From assembly GCA_030529945.1 (NCBI GenBank), contig JAUMVX010000006.1, positions 1 to 64,000 on the forward strand: a stretch of 64,000 nucleotides of DNA, given 5' to 3'. A model generated the notes under the pieces. It had not been told where the DNA came from. It made no database searches and saw only the letters and a list, made by a program, of their open reading frames with translations. The position numbers and the translations under genes are program-made. Below are positions 1 through 8,282 of the stretch, in pieces. Source of the DNA: Bacteroidia bacterium (GTDB lineage: Bacteria > Bacteroidota > Bacteroidia > Bacteroidales > UBA932). The stretch's first letter is position 1, and each line of letters opens with the position of its first letter.

Positions 1-188
1 CGTTCAATTAATTATCTTACTTCATCAATGATATCCCCTCACATTCCGGCGGCAATGTTATTTAAAAAAAATCTATTATTGTATATATTTTATGCAAAGA
101 TTTTACCCCCCCCCGTAATTAAATATTTTTAATATAGTGATTAACAATGCTTTATATTTATAAAAATTATGCGCTCGCTGTGATCCTT
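1..188. other. AT-rich intergenic stretch
   Basis: I see no coding region here. The stretch is AT-rich, unlike the rest of the window, and holds a run of nine C at 106-114. No clear promoter box pair or terminator was found. Confidence 0.5.
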
Positions 189-208
189 GTCATGCCCGAC
201 CTGCGTTA

Positions 209-275
209 CGTCATGCCCGACGTGCTCGGGCATCCCGTGGCTCGAAGGGATCGCCGGTCGGGGCCGGCGATGACG
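209..275 (-). repeat. REP-like double-palindrome repeat, full-length copy
   Basis: This is a 67-base copy, in reverse orientation, of the element also found at 21.6-21.8 kb and 23.2-23.5 kb. It starts CGTCAT and ends ATGACG and contains two hairpins: TGCCCGA/TCGGGCA-type (here with a CGTGC loop) and ATCGCCGG/CCGGCGAT. A partial extra copy of the first arm lies just before it (about 190-208), and further GCCGGCGATGACG half-units follow to about 318. No protein should be called from it. Confidence 0.75.
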
Positions 276-357
276 GGAAAAGTGGGGCCGGCGATGACGA
301 AAGAACAAGCCGGCGGTGACGGGGAAGGCGGCGCTTCCTCGCGGCTCAAAGGCCGGT

Positions 358-454
358 GCATTGGCGGCCACGAAAAAGGGGAAAAACGTGGCCTTCGATG
401 TACTTTCACACATCGAAGGGATAAGGTAAAACGTTTTTTCGTGGCCGTCAATGC
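358..454. repeat. Nested inverted-repeat element (97 bp)
   Basis: The outer arms are 358-377 and 435-454, a 20-base inverted repeat with one mismatch (GCATTGRCGGCCACGAAAAA). Inside, CTTCGATGT (393-401) pairs with ACATCGAAG (410-418). GGCCACG at 366-372 can also pair with CGTGGCC at 387-393, so two alternative folds exist. There is a T6 run at 434-439. It could be a small MITE-like element or a structured transcript. Nothing in the sequence decides between these. Confidence 0.5.
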
Positions 455-565
455 ACTATTATGGTGTCAGTCACAGAAGTCAAGGTCGCCTGTGAGGGGC
501 AGGGGCCAATGACGGGGCTACGCTCCTGTGAGGAGAGGAAGGGGCCGATGGGGATGGGGTCAGAG

Positions 566-680
566 GGTGCTGCGGAGGGTGAGGGACTCGGGGTCGGCGA
601 TGACGTAGAAAGGCGGGATCGCCGGTCAAGCCGGCGATGACGGAATCAGAGGATGCTGCGGAGGGTGAGGGTTTCGGGGC
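566..680 (-). repeat. Duplicated 3' end of the GH2 gene around a REP-like half element
   Basis: The last codons of the GH2 gene (about 647-680) recur with a few substitutions at about 566-598. On the minus strand both read PE(T/S)LTLRS(I/T)L followed by a stop. Between them (about 597-642) sits a REP-like GATCGCCGG/CCGGCGATGACG hairpin. The downstream copy is outside the gene and is a leftover of a local duplication. Confidence 0.6.
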
Positions 681-3297
681 CGACGGTGAGGGTGACATCC
701 GGGAGGTGCGAAGGGGAGGCGGAAGGAAGGTGCGAAGGGTCGGCGGAAGGGAGGGAGCGGATGAGGATCTGGGCGTAGCCCTGGAATGGGGTGATGGTGA
801 GGGTGTTGCGTTCGGCTGGGGTGCGGCCGGTAGGGCGTTCGGTGTATTTGAAGCCGGGGTCGCCGTTGCCCCAGCCGAGAAGTTCGGCGTTTTCGACGCG
901 GACTTCGAGGGAAGGGAGGGAGGTGCAGATGTCTATGATGACCACATCGAGTCCGTCGGGGGCGAGGGTGAGTTTCGAAGGGGTGAGGGTGATGTCCGGA
1001 AGTGGGGCCGGGTAGCGGTCAGAGGCCACCTTCCTGCCGGCTCTGTAGCCCACAGCAGAAAAAACAGTTCCGGAGGTCGGAGCGGAGGTGGTGGAGGAAC
1101 CCGAAGCGGCGATGGCAGCGGAATAGGTCCCGGAGGTCGGAGCGGAGGTGGTGGAGGAACCCGAAGCGGCGACGGTAGAGGGTGAGGTTCCCGAATCCGG
1201 AGAGGAATAAGGGAGAGGGGAGGAGGCTATCGAGGTGGAGGTGGTGGAGGAACCCGAAGCGGCAGCGGAACCCGAAGCGGCGGCAGTAGAAGAAGAGGCA
1301 GCAGTAGAAGCAGCTACAGCAGAGGAAGCCCCCGAAAGCTCCCCGACTTTCCAGACGAGATGGCCGTCCACGGGCATCTTCTTAAGTCCCAGATTCTTGC
1401 GGCCGGCGAAAAGCCTGACCTCGTCGCAGTTCGAATAGACCCAGACTTCCCCGTCATAAGGCCCGCAGATATGCACCAGCGGCTCATCCGTCCAGACAGA
1501 CTTCAGGTAGAAAGCCTCATCCTTCGGGAAACCGCAGTAATCCAGAATGCCGAACTGCGACCCAGTGGCGGGCCAGCGCATAGGGTTAGGCTCCCCGCGA
1601 TAGTCGAAGCCCGTCCAATAGAACAGCCCCAGAGCCCACGGACGCTCCTTGTAGAACTTCCAGCCTTCCTCTATGATATTCACGCGCCGCAGCGAATCCA
1701 CACGGTTTATCGGCGTCATCCAGCCTCTCTCCGGCACGGTCGCATAGACCCCGCGCGTTCCGCAGCCCGAAGTCTCCTCCGTCCCCACCGCACACTTCGC
1801 CGGGAAAAGCCTGTGATAATCGTCCACCGGATTCTGACGGATATAATTGTAACCGAACACATCCACGCCCTTCACCAGCTCGGGTCCTCCCGAATTGCCG
1901 TAAGTCACAGGCCGCGTAAGGTCCAGAGAATGCACGAACTCGCTCATTATGAGAGCAATCTCGCGTCCGGCCTCACTATGCTCCAGAGCCCATTCCTCGT
2001 TGCCGACACTCCAGAAGAAGACGCAAGGATGATTCCTGTCGCGGTCGATCATATTCCTCAACTGCTCCAGCTGCTCGTTCACTCCGAACTGCCGGTTCTC
2101 GTCAATTACCGCCATACCCAGCTCGTCGCAGAGAGAGAGCATCGAAGGCGAAGCGCAGTTGTGCGAACAGCGTATAGCATTGAAACCGAACTCCTTGAGA
2201 CGCATAATCCTGTAGCGCCACACTTCGTCTGGCACCCCCACACCCACTCCCGCGTGGTCCAGATGCAGGTCGCAACCCTTGAGTTTCAGCGGATTGCCGT
2301 TCACCAGCAGCCCACGTTCGGGGGAAAATTCGAGAGTGCGCACCCCGAAACGGCAGCTGAAGGAGTCCGACAGCCGCCCGTCATAGAGCAGCTCGACCCG
2401 GAGTGTATAAAGATACGGATCCTCGATGCTCCACGGACGCTCCGCACGCTCCACAGACGCTCCGGAAGCGTCCAATATCGTGATTCTGCGCGAGATAAGA
2501 GCGGGATTGGCCGACGCGTCGGCCAATGTATATTGCATATTTATGCAGGAAGGGTCGACATAGACGGGCTGCGAACCCTGCGCGAGGGTCCAGACGCTGC
2601 CGTCGGAGCATTTCTGCTGAATCTCAAGCGAATAGGCTTTCAGGGCGACAGGGCCGGCGGTGTGCAGGCGGACGTGGCGGTAGATGCCCGCGCCCTCGTA
2701 ATACCAGCCCTCCTCGGTCGAAGCGTCACAGCGGACGGTGATGACGTTGTCCCCGCCGTAGTTAAGGTACGGGGTGAGGGTATAGACGCGCGAGGAGTAG
2801 CCGCTCAGCTCGTGGCCGAGGTAGAAGCCGTTGCAGAAGACCTGGCTGTTGCGGAAGACGCCTTCGAATTCTATGCTGATCTGCTTTCCCTTCTCGGACT
2901 CGGGAATGTAGAGGTGACGGCGGTACCAGCCCACGGAATTCTCCGGATACTTCCAGCCTATGCATTTGTAGCCGTGCGAATGGCTCGCCTCTCCGCTGTA
3001 GGGCAGGTCCACCGCCCAGTCGTGCGGCAGGCTGACCCGCTGCCAGTCGGAGTCGTCGAAGGCGGGCATTATCGGTGCGAGGCTGCCTCCCGTGCTCTGA
3101 GCCTTGCAGTAGTAGGTGAAATACTCTGTACCGTGCTGAAAGTCAGCCTCCATCGAAGAGGCGTCGCCGAGGGCGAAAGTCCAGCCCTCGTCCAGAATCT
3201 GGGTATTCGGAGCGAAATCGGCATCGGGCAGGGTGTTCTGGGCTAAAGACGGAATGGCCGCAAGAGAGAATAATAATATGGAGAGCAGTTTTCGCAT
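646..3297 (-). CDS. GH2 beta-glycosidase (beta-galactosidase/beta-mannosidase-like) with DUF4982-type domain
   Basis: Secreted, probably periplasmic, exo-acting beta-glycosidase of 883 residues. The start is set by a signal peptide (MRKLLSILLFSLAAIPSLAQ). Domains in order: a sugar-binding sandwich (about 25-215, with SLPHDW and GWYRRHLYIP), a short Ig-like domain, a TIM barrel, and a DUF4982-like domain. The acid/base Glu is in WSVGNEEW (about 431) and the nucleophile Glu in AVGTEETSG (about 506). The DUF4982-like domain is interrupted at about 649-747 by a Ser/Ala/Thr-rich stretch built from tandem repeats, and the C terminus carries another short repeat (SHLPSASPSHLP). It is the last gene of the mannan locus, separated from the GH94 gene by a terminator-like hairpin, so it may be expressed at a lower level. 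Substrate specificity cannot be read from the sequence; beta-mannosidase or beta-galactosidase fits the context. Confidence 0.85.
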   Translation of the reverse strand: MRKLLSILLFSLAAIPSLAQNTLPDADFAPNTQILDEGWTFALGDASSMEADFQHGTEYFTYYCKAQSTGGSLAPIMPAFDDSDWQRVSLPHDWAVDLPYSGEASHSHGYKCIGWKYPENSVGWYRRHLYIPESEKGKQISIEFEGVFRNSQVFCNGFYLGHELSGYSSRVYTLTPYLNYGGDNVITVRCDASTEEGWYYEGAGIYRHVRLHTAGPVALKAYSLEIQQKCSDGSVWTLAQGSQPVYVDPSCINMQYTLADASANPALISRRITILDASGASVERAERPWSIEDPYLYTLRVELLYDGRLSDSFSCRFGVRTLEFSPERGLLVNGNPLKLKGCDLHLDHAGVGVGVPDEVWRYRIMRLKEFGFNAIRCSHNCASPSMLSLCDELGMAVIDENRQFGVNEQLEQLRNMIDRDRNHPCVFFWSVGNEEWALEHSEAGREIALIMSEFVHSLDLTRPVTYGNSGGPELVKGVDVFGYNYIRQNPVDDYHRLFPAKCAVGTEETSGCGTRGVYATVPERGWMTPINRVDSLRRVNIIEEGWKFYKERPWALGLFYWTGFDYRGEPNPMRWPATGSQFGILDYCGFPKDEAFYLKSVWTDEPLVHICGPYDGEVWVYSNCDEVRLFAGRKNLGLKKMPVDGHLVWKVGELSGASSAVAASTAASSSTAAASGSAAASGSSTTSTSIASSPLPYSSPDSGTSPSTVAASGSSTTSAPTSGTYSAAIAASGSSTTSAPTSGTVFSAVGYRAGRKVASDRYPAPLPDITLTPSKLTLAPDGLDVVIIDICTSLPSLEVRVENAELLGWGNGDPGFKYTERPTGRTPAERNTLTITPFQGYAQILIRSLPSADPSHLPSASPSHLPDVTLTVGPETLTLRSIL
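1069..1188 (-). repeat. Tandem 60-bp repeat inside the GH2 gene
   Basis: Two adjacent 60-base units (1069-1128 and 1129-1188) share about their first 44 bases exactly. They encode a 20-residue Ala/Ser/Thr repeat (AASGSSTTSAPTSGT). A related partial unit lies at about 1231-1262, followed by shorter GCAGCAG-like repeats to about 1320. The reading frame stays open through all of them. Confidence 0.8.
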
Positions 3298-3329
3298 AAG
3301 CGGGCAACCTGAGTGATGGTGAAAAATAA

Positions 3330-3376
3330 TCAGGAATCACTAAAATCCTTCGGAAATCAGTGATTCCTGAAAAAAA
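3330..3376 (-). terminator. Hairpin between the GH94 and GH2 genes
   Basis: TCAGGAATCACT (3330-3341) pairs perfectly with AGTGATTCCTGA (3359-3370) across a 17-base loop. On the minus strand the stem is followed by TTATTTTTC, and on the other side there is an A7 tract (T7 on the minus strand). It lies just after the GH94 stop codon, as expected for a (possibly leaky) intrinsic terminator. Confidence 0.65.
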
Positions 3377-3379
3377 CTA

Positions 3380-5890
3380 TTAAAGCTCCAGTGTCAGGAC
3401 GTGATGTCCCGGTGAGTACGGTATGAATTCGGACTTGCCTCTGCAGCTGTTGTGCACCGTGATGTCATAGACGGCGTCGCGGAAGACGCGGTGGATCCGG
3501 TATTCGCTTATATGCGCCGGCAGGCAAGGTTTTACTGTAAGCCCGTCATAGCCCGGATAGATTCCGAGCAGGTATTCGGAAACGGTGTACCAGTTCCAGG
3601 CCGCCGTGCCCGTGAGCCAGCTGTTCTTGCCCTCGCCCGGCTTCGCGGCCTCCTTGCCGGCCACCATCTGACAATACACATACGGCTCCACCTTGTGCAG
3701 GCTCTGGTCCTTCACGAACGCCGGGGAAATCTTGCAATAATGCTCCCAGGCGTCGTCGGCGCGGCCCGCGAGGGCTTCTCCTATGATGACCCAAGGGTTA
3801 TTGTGGCAGAAGATGCCGGCGTTCTCCTTGTAGCCCTGAGGGTAGGAGGAGATTTCACCGTATTCGATATAGTATCTCGTGTAGGCGGGACTGAGGAGCA
3901 CTATGCCGTGCTCCGAATCGAGCAGCCGTTTAGTGGAGTCGAGAGCCTTGTCGCACATACCCTTGCCGGCCCCGATGCGTGCCATAGTGCACCAGCCCTG
4001 GCTCTCGATGTAGATCTTGCCCTCGGCGTTCTGGTGCGAACCTATCTTGCCGCCGTAGAAGTCGTAGGCGCGGAGGAACCACTTCCCGTCCCAGCCGTAC
4101 TCCTCCACGGCCTCGCACATACGGTCCACCCATTGGGTGACGGAACGGGAGGTGCGCTTGCCGTCCCGGACCACTTCCGCGACGGGACTGCAGTGAGGAT
4201 GGTCTTCGAAATATTTCAGAAGCTCCGCGAGGTCACGTCCCACGACCACGTAGAGTCCGGCTATCATAAGGGATTCAGCCTTGCTGCCGAAGGTCCTGTT
4301 TCCGGTGGTCTGGAAAGACTCGTCGGGGTTGTCGGAGAAGCAGTTCAGATTCAGGCAGTCGTTCCAGTCGGCTCGGCCTATGAGCGGCAGGCCGTGGGGG
4401 CCGAGATTCTGATGTACCCGGCTGAAACTGATGAAGATATGCTCCATCAGTGTCTTCTCGCTGCCCGGCACGTTGTCGAAAGGCACCTTCTCTTCGAGGA
4501 TGCTGAAGTCCCCCGTTTCCTTCAGATAGGCGAAGGTTCCGAAGAGGAGCCAGAGAGGGTCGTCGTTGAAGCCGGAGCCGATGTCGTTGTTTCCCCGACG
4601 CGTAAGCGGCTGATACTGATGATAGCAGCTGCCGTCCGGGAACTGGGTGGCGGCGATGTCGAGGATGCGGGTGCGGGCGCGTTCCGGGCATTGGTGGACG
4701 AAGCCCACCAGATCCTGGTTCGAGTCGCGGAAGCCCAGACCCCGGCCGATGCCGCTCTCGAAGAAGCTCGCGCTGCGGGACATATTGAATGTCACCATAC
4801 ACTGGTACTGGTTCCAGATGTTCACCATACGGTCCAGGGCGGGAACGGCGGATTGGACGCGGAAGCGTCCGAGGATGTCGTCCCAGTAGCGGATGAGTTC
4901 GCTGAACGCTTCGTCCACCTTCGCGCAAGTGCTGAACGCGCGGAGGATTTCGTAGGCTCTGCTCTTGTTTATGAGAGCGGAGCAGGACGTGAGCGCGTCG
5001 CCCGCGAACGGGGTGCCTTCGATGCTCCGGGCGATGGATGCAAGGGTCTCGGGATCAAGCTGATTCTCGAATTTCTCCTCCGGCGGCATCTCGACGTAGC
5101 CGAGAATGAAGATGAGGTCGCGGGACTCGCCGGGAGCGAGGGTGAGGTCCAGGCAATGCGAGGCGACGGGACTCCAGCCGTGGGCGAGAGAGTTCCGGGG
5201 AGCGCCGGCGAGCACGGTCTGAGGAGCTTCGAAGCCATCATACAGGCCGAGGAAGGACTCGCGGTCAGTGTCGTAGCCCGCTATCGGGGCGTTCACGCCG
5301 TAGAAGGCGTAATGGTCGCGCCGCTCGCGGTACTCGGTCTTGTGGTAGATGACGCTCCCCTGCACCTCGACTTCGCCGGTCGAGAAGTTTCTCTGGAAGT
5401 TCTCCATATCGGTGGAGGCGTTCCAGAGGCACCATTCCACGAAGGAGAAGAGGCGGAAGGATTTGGTCGCCGCGCTCAAGTTGGTGAGCGTGAGCTTCTG
5501 AATCTCGCAGCGGCGGCCGATCGGCACGAAGAAAAGCGCCGAGGCACGCAGGCCGTTCTTCTCGCCGGTGATGCGGGAGTAGCCCATACCGTGGCGGCAC
5601 TCGTAGAAGTCGAGCGGGGTTTTAGTCGGTTTCCAGCCCGGGTTCCAGACGGTGCCGCCGTCGCTGATGTAGAAATACCGGCCGCCGGCATCCATAGGGA
5701 CGCCGTTGTAACGATAGCGGGTGATGCGGCGGAAACGAGCGTCGCGGCAGAAGCTGTAGCCGCCGGCGGTTCCGGACACAAGGGAGAAGAAATCCTCCGT
5801 TCCCAGGTAATTTATCCACGGCCAGGGGGTCGCGGGTTCAGTAATCACGTATTCACGAGCGCTGTCGTCGAAATGACCGTATTCCTTCAT
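3380..5890 (-). CDS. GH94 cellobiose-type phosphorylase
   Basis: Cytoplasmic inverting phosphorylase of 836 residues with no signal peptide, close to the usual ~810-830 for cellobiose phosphorylases. The N-terminal half is the beta-sandwich ([19 protein letters not shown] near 44-62). The alpha/alpha barrel shows the family hallmarks [12 protein letters not shown] (382-393), [10 protein letters not shown] (417-426) and [10 protein letters not shown] (507-516), which holds the catalytic acid Asp. Members split cellobiose with phosphate to glucose 1-phosphate and glucose. In this locus it would handle Glc-Glc units left from glucomannan, next to the GH130 that handles Man-Glc. Another GH94 acceptor specificity cannot be excluded. 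It lies 62 bases after the GH130 gene start in the same direction as the rest of the operon. Confidence 0.87.
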   Translation of the reverse strand: MKEYGHFDDSAREYVITEPATPWPWINYLGTEDFFSLVSGTAGGYSFCRDARFRRITRYRYNGVPMDAGGRYFYISDGGTVWNPGWKPTKTPLDFYECRHGMGYSRITGEKNGLRASALFFVPIGRRCEIQKLTLTNLSAATKSFRLFSFVEWCLWNASTDMENFQRNFSTGEVEVQGSVIYHKTEYRERRDHYAFYGVNAPIAGYDTDRESFLGLYDGFEAPQTVLAGAPRNSLAHGWSPVASHCLDLTLAPGESRDLIFILGYVEMPPEEKFENQLDPETLASIARSIEGTPFAGDALTSCSALINKSRAYEILRAFSTCAKVDEAFSELIRYWDDILGRFRVQSAVPALDRMVNIWNQYQCMVTFNMSRSASFFESGIGRGLGFRDSNQDLVGFVHQCPERARTRILDIAATQFPDGSCYHQYQPLTRRGNNDIGSGFNDDPLWLLFGTFAYLKETGDFSILEEKVPFDNVPGSEKTLMEHIFISFSRVHQNLGPHGLPLIGRADWNDCLNLNCFSDNPDESFQTTGNRTFGSKAESLMIAGLYVVVGRDLAELLKYFEDHPHCSPVAEVVRDGKRTSRSVTQWVDRMCEAVEEYGWDGKWFLRAYDFYGGKIGSHQNAEGKIYIESQGWCTMARIGAGKGMCDKALDSTKRLLDSEHGIVLLSPAYTRYYIEYGEISSYPQGYKENAGIFCHNNPWVIIGEALAGRADDAWEHYCKISPAFVKDQSLHKVEPYVYCQMVAGKEAAKPGEGKNSWLTGTAAWNWYTVSEYLLGIYPGYDGLTVKPCLPAHISEYRIHRVFRDAVYDITVHNSCRGKSEFIPYSPGHHVLTLEL

Positions 5891-5920
5891 AAGGTATGTA
5901 GCAGGTAAGGTTTCAGTAAT

Positions 5921-5947
5921 CGGGAAGCCGTTTCAGGCGGCTTCCCG
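5921..5947 (-). other. Intercistronic hairpin between GH130 and GH94 genes
   Basis: CGGGAAGCCG (5921-5930) pairs perfectly with CGGCTTCCCG (5938-5947) across a 7-base loop. There is no T run on the minus strand after it, so it is unlikely to be an efficient terminator. An mRNA-stabilising or processing role is possible. Confidence 0.5.
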
Positions 5948-5952
5948 CGGGT

Positions 5953-7113
5953 TTAAAGGTTTTTGTTTCTGTCTATCAGTTCTTTAAGTCTCCCGACCGA
6001 AAGGCCGGTGCGCAGACCGTCCGGGGCGGTGTGCAGGCAGTAGTCCACGAGGCGGTCCACGGAACTGCGGGCCACGTGCAGACGGGTGTCGCAGGAGGCG
6101 TAGTAAATATATACCGTGCCGTCTTCATCTGCTGTCCAGCCGTTCGAGAAAAGCACGTTCATAACGTCCCCTACGTACTCCTCTCCTTCCGGCGCCATAA
6201 AGAAGCCGGCCGGCTCCGCGATAACACGCGCAGGGTCTTCGAGCGAGGTCATATACATATAGAGGACATATCTGAGACCGGAAGCGCAGCCGCGCACGCC
6301 GTGGGCCAGATGCAGCCAGCCCCGCGGGGTCTTTATCGGAGCGGGGCCTTCGCCGTTCTTCAGTTCCTTCACGGTATGGTAGTGGCGCAGATTTATGATC
6401 TTCTCTTCGCGGACTTCGGCGTGCGTGATGTCGTCCACGAGGGCCCAGCCTATGCCTCCGCCCTTGCCGGCATCGATAAAACCGTACTGCGGACGCGTGT
6501 AGAGGGCATATTTTCCGTCCACGAACTCCGGATGCAGGACTACATTGCGCTGCTGCGACTTCGACTTCAGGTCAGGAAGCCGCTCCCAGTTCTCGAGGTC
6601 TTTCGTGCGGGCTATGCCGGCGCAGGCCACGGCCGAGGAGAGGTCCCCCTCCGGGGCTGCGGGGTCCTTGCGCTCCACGCAGAAGATGCCGTAGATCCAG
6701 CCGTCCTCGTGCGCGGTGAGGCGCATATCATAGACGTTCACGGCAGGCTCTCCGAACTCCGGCATAGTCACCGGATAGTCCCGGAAGCGGAAACCGGACA
6801 CGCCGTCCTCACTCTCGGCCACGGCGAAGAAGGATTTGCGGTCGGCTCCCTCCACGCGAGCGGCGAGCACGTATTTCCCGTTCAGCTTGATGGCGCCGGC
6901 ATTGAACACCGCGTGTATGCCGAAGCGCTCCTGAAGGTAAGGATTAGTCGCGGGGTTAAGGTCATACCTCCAGAAAAGAGGGGCGTGTGCGCCGGTGAGC
7001 ACCGGATTCTCATATCTTTCATATACGCCGTTCACATAGACCGGCGCATTCGTGCGGGTCAGAAGCTGCTCGTGGTTCATTTCGAGCAGGGCGAGTCTTT
7101 CCTTGAAGTCCAT
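5953..7113 (-). CDS. GH130 4-O-beta-D-mannosyl-D-glucose phosphorylase
   Basis: Cytoplasmic five-bladed beta-propeller phosphorylase of 386 residues, without a signal peptide. It converts Man-beta-1,4-Glc plus phosphate to mannose 1-phosphate and glucose. The catalytic Asp is D129 in NVYDMRLT, matching the general acid of the Bacteroides fragilis enzyme, which has nearly the same length (390). Other GH130 subfamily 1 features visible are [12 protein letters not shown] (34-45), [20 protein letters not shown] (70-89) and the C-terminal [19 protein letters not shown]. It lies 3 bases downstream of the GH26 gene, so the two are cotranscribed. Together with GH26 and GH94 this points to beta-mannan or glucomannan catabolism. 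The cellobiose 2-epimerase that usually supplies its substrate is not in the window. Confidence 0.92.
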   Translation of the reverse strand: MDFKERLALLEMNHEQLLTRTNAPVYVNGVYERYENPVLTGAHAPLFWRYDLNPATNPYLQERFGIHAVFNAGAIKLNGKYVLAARVEGADRKSFFAVAESEDGVSGFRFRDYPVTMPEFGEPAVNVYDMRLTAHEDGWIYGIFCVERKDPAAPEGDLSSAVACAGIARTKDLENWERLPDLKSKSQQRNVVLHPEFVDGKYALYTRPQYGFIDAGKGGGIGWALVDDITHAEVREEKIINLRHYHTVKELKNGEGPAPIKTPRGWLHLAHGVRGCASGLRYVLYMYMTSLEDPARVIAEPAGFFMAPEGEEYVGDVMNVLFSNGWTADEDGTVYIYYASCDTRLHVARSSVDRLVDYCLHTAPDGLRTGLSVGRLKELIDRNKNL

Positions 7114-7116
7114 ACG

Positions 7117-8250
7117 CTATTTCAGAAATATAGTTCTTTCGTTCCTGTAGAATTCGATGAAGTCCTCAGCGTCCGCCGAGCCTTCGAAAGGGGCGTAGAA
7201 ATGTCCCGGCTTGTCCCAGGCGTTCCTCCAGGTCAGCACGTAGCAGACAGGAGCATCCGCGACGCCGTCGAGCAGCACCTCCGTCCACCACTTCGGATAA
7301 GGGATGCCCTCGAAGCCCGTCTCGCTGACGGCTATGAGTTTCCCGTGCTCAGCGGCGAACTCGGCCATATACTTGAGGTCGAAGCGCATACGTTCGATGA
7401 AATATATGCTTGCCGCCGCGAGCCGCTCCTGCTCGGAGGCGAACTTCGCAGGGTCCTCGAGGAACTGGTACTGGTCCACGCCCAATATGTCCACGTACTC
7501 GTCACCCGGGTAGCGGCTGAAATACTCCTCCGCCGAAATATCCGAATTGGGCGAATACGCCCAGACTATGTTGTCGAGGCCGCGACCGCTCATATAGTCG
7601 CGCGTCAGGCGGTAGAGCGCGATGTACTGTTCGGGGGTGCAGAGCTTGCCGCCCCACCAGAACCAGCTGCCGATGTTCTCGTGCCAAGGTCTGAAAATCA
7701 GCGGAATGAGCTTTCCGTCCGCGTCGCGCAGCGAGAGCAGGAAGTCCGCCGTGCGGCCGAGCCATTCCATAAACATCCCGTGTCCGGCTCCGCCGTCCAA
7801 TACGTATTCCACGACTTCCGCGCTGCTGATGTCCCAGGCGTCGCCTCCCGTGAGAGGGTTTCGCGAGTGCCAGGAGAAGGTCACGATGCCGCCTTTAGCC
7901 ACGTGCGAGACTGCGGCGCGGCGCATAAGAGCGAAGTCCACGCTGTCCAGATTCGCGGCATCGCCCATTTCGATGCCTCCCAGGTCGAAGCCGACCATAC
8001 CCGGCGCACTGCCGCAGACCGCCGCGACGTCGCTACGTTCGAGCGGGTCGTTCTCGACGTCCTCGACTCTCCAGCTGTGCCCGTAGACCGCGTCATCCTG
8101 ATGCGCGTAGTAGAATTTTCCCTCGGCCGCCGCGGCGTCCAATCTCGCCAGCAGCTCCCCGGCCGGGGTCCCGGTCTCTTTCGGGCCGCAGCAGCCGATG
8201 ATGGCCAGGGCCGCGCCCGCAGTAAGAATGGTGTTGGTGATAGTTTTCAT
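7117..8250 (-). CDS. GH26 beta-mannanase, lipoprotein (probably periplasmic)
   Basis: Lipoprotein of 377 residues with lipobox AIIGC (Cys20). It has a single GH26 barrel: acid/base E191 in FRPWHENIGSWFWWG and nucleophile E310 in IAVSETGFEG. The residues after the lipid-linked Cys (CGPKETG) lack the acidic cluster that exports lipoproteins to the surface in Bacteroides, so a periplasmic location is inferred. It resembles the periplasmic mannobiose-forming partner in the Bacteroides ovatus two-GH26 mannan locus; that role is inference. It follows the other GH26 gene by 19 bases and precedes GH130 by 3. Confidence 0.9.
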   Translation of the reverse strand: MKTITNTILTAGAALAIIGCCGPKETGTPAGELLARLDAAAAEGKFYYAHQDDAVYGHSWRVEDVENDPLERSDVAAVCGSAPGMVGFDLGGIEMGDAANLDSVDFALMRRAAVSHVAKGGIVTFSWHSRNPLTGGDAWDISSAEVVEYVLDGGAGHGMFMEWLGRTADFLLSLRDADGKLIPLIFRPWHENIGSWFWWGGKLCTPEQYIALYRLTRDYMSGRGLDNIVWAYSPNSDISAEEYFSRYPGDEYVDILGVDQYQFLEDPAKFASEQERLAAASIYFIERMRFDLKYMAEFAAEHGKLIAVSETGFEGIPYPKWWTEVLLDGVADAPVCYVLTWRNAWDKPGHFYAPFEGSADAEDFIEFYRNERTIFLK

Positions 8251-8254
8251 AATG

Positions 8255-8282
8255 ATTATTTAAGGGATATTATTTAAGGGAT
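8255..8282. repeat. Perfect 14-bp tandem duplication over a stop codon
   Basis: ATTATTTAAGGGAT occurs twice in a row (8255-8268 and 8269-8282). The duplication covers the stop codon (8270-8272) of the upstream GH26 gene and most of the intercistronic spacer. It doubles the stop-proximal sequence without changing the following gene. Confidence 0.7.

Noticed and set aside
106..114. C9 tract as a phase-variation switch
   Set aside because: It is not in or directly before a recognisable gene or promoter, so there is nothing to switch.
1360..3246. Long plus-strand open frame antisense to the GH2 gene
   Set aside because: It is a by-product of high G+C codon bias on the opposite strand; no start context or family resemblance, while the minus-strand frame has clear GH2 motifs. 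The same applies to the long antisense frames at 3452-5908, 6031-8277, 16266-17858, 29569-31389 and 36932-38974.
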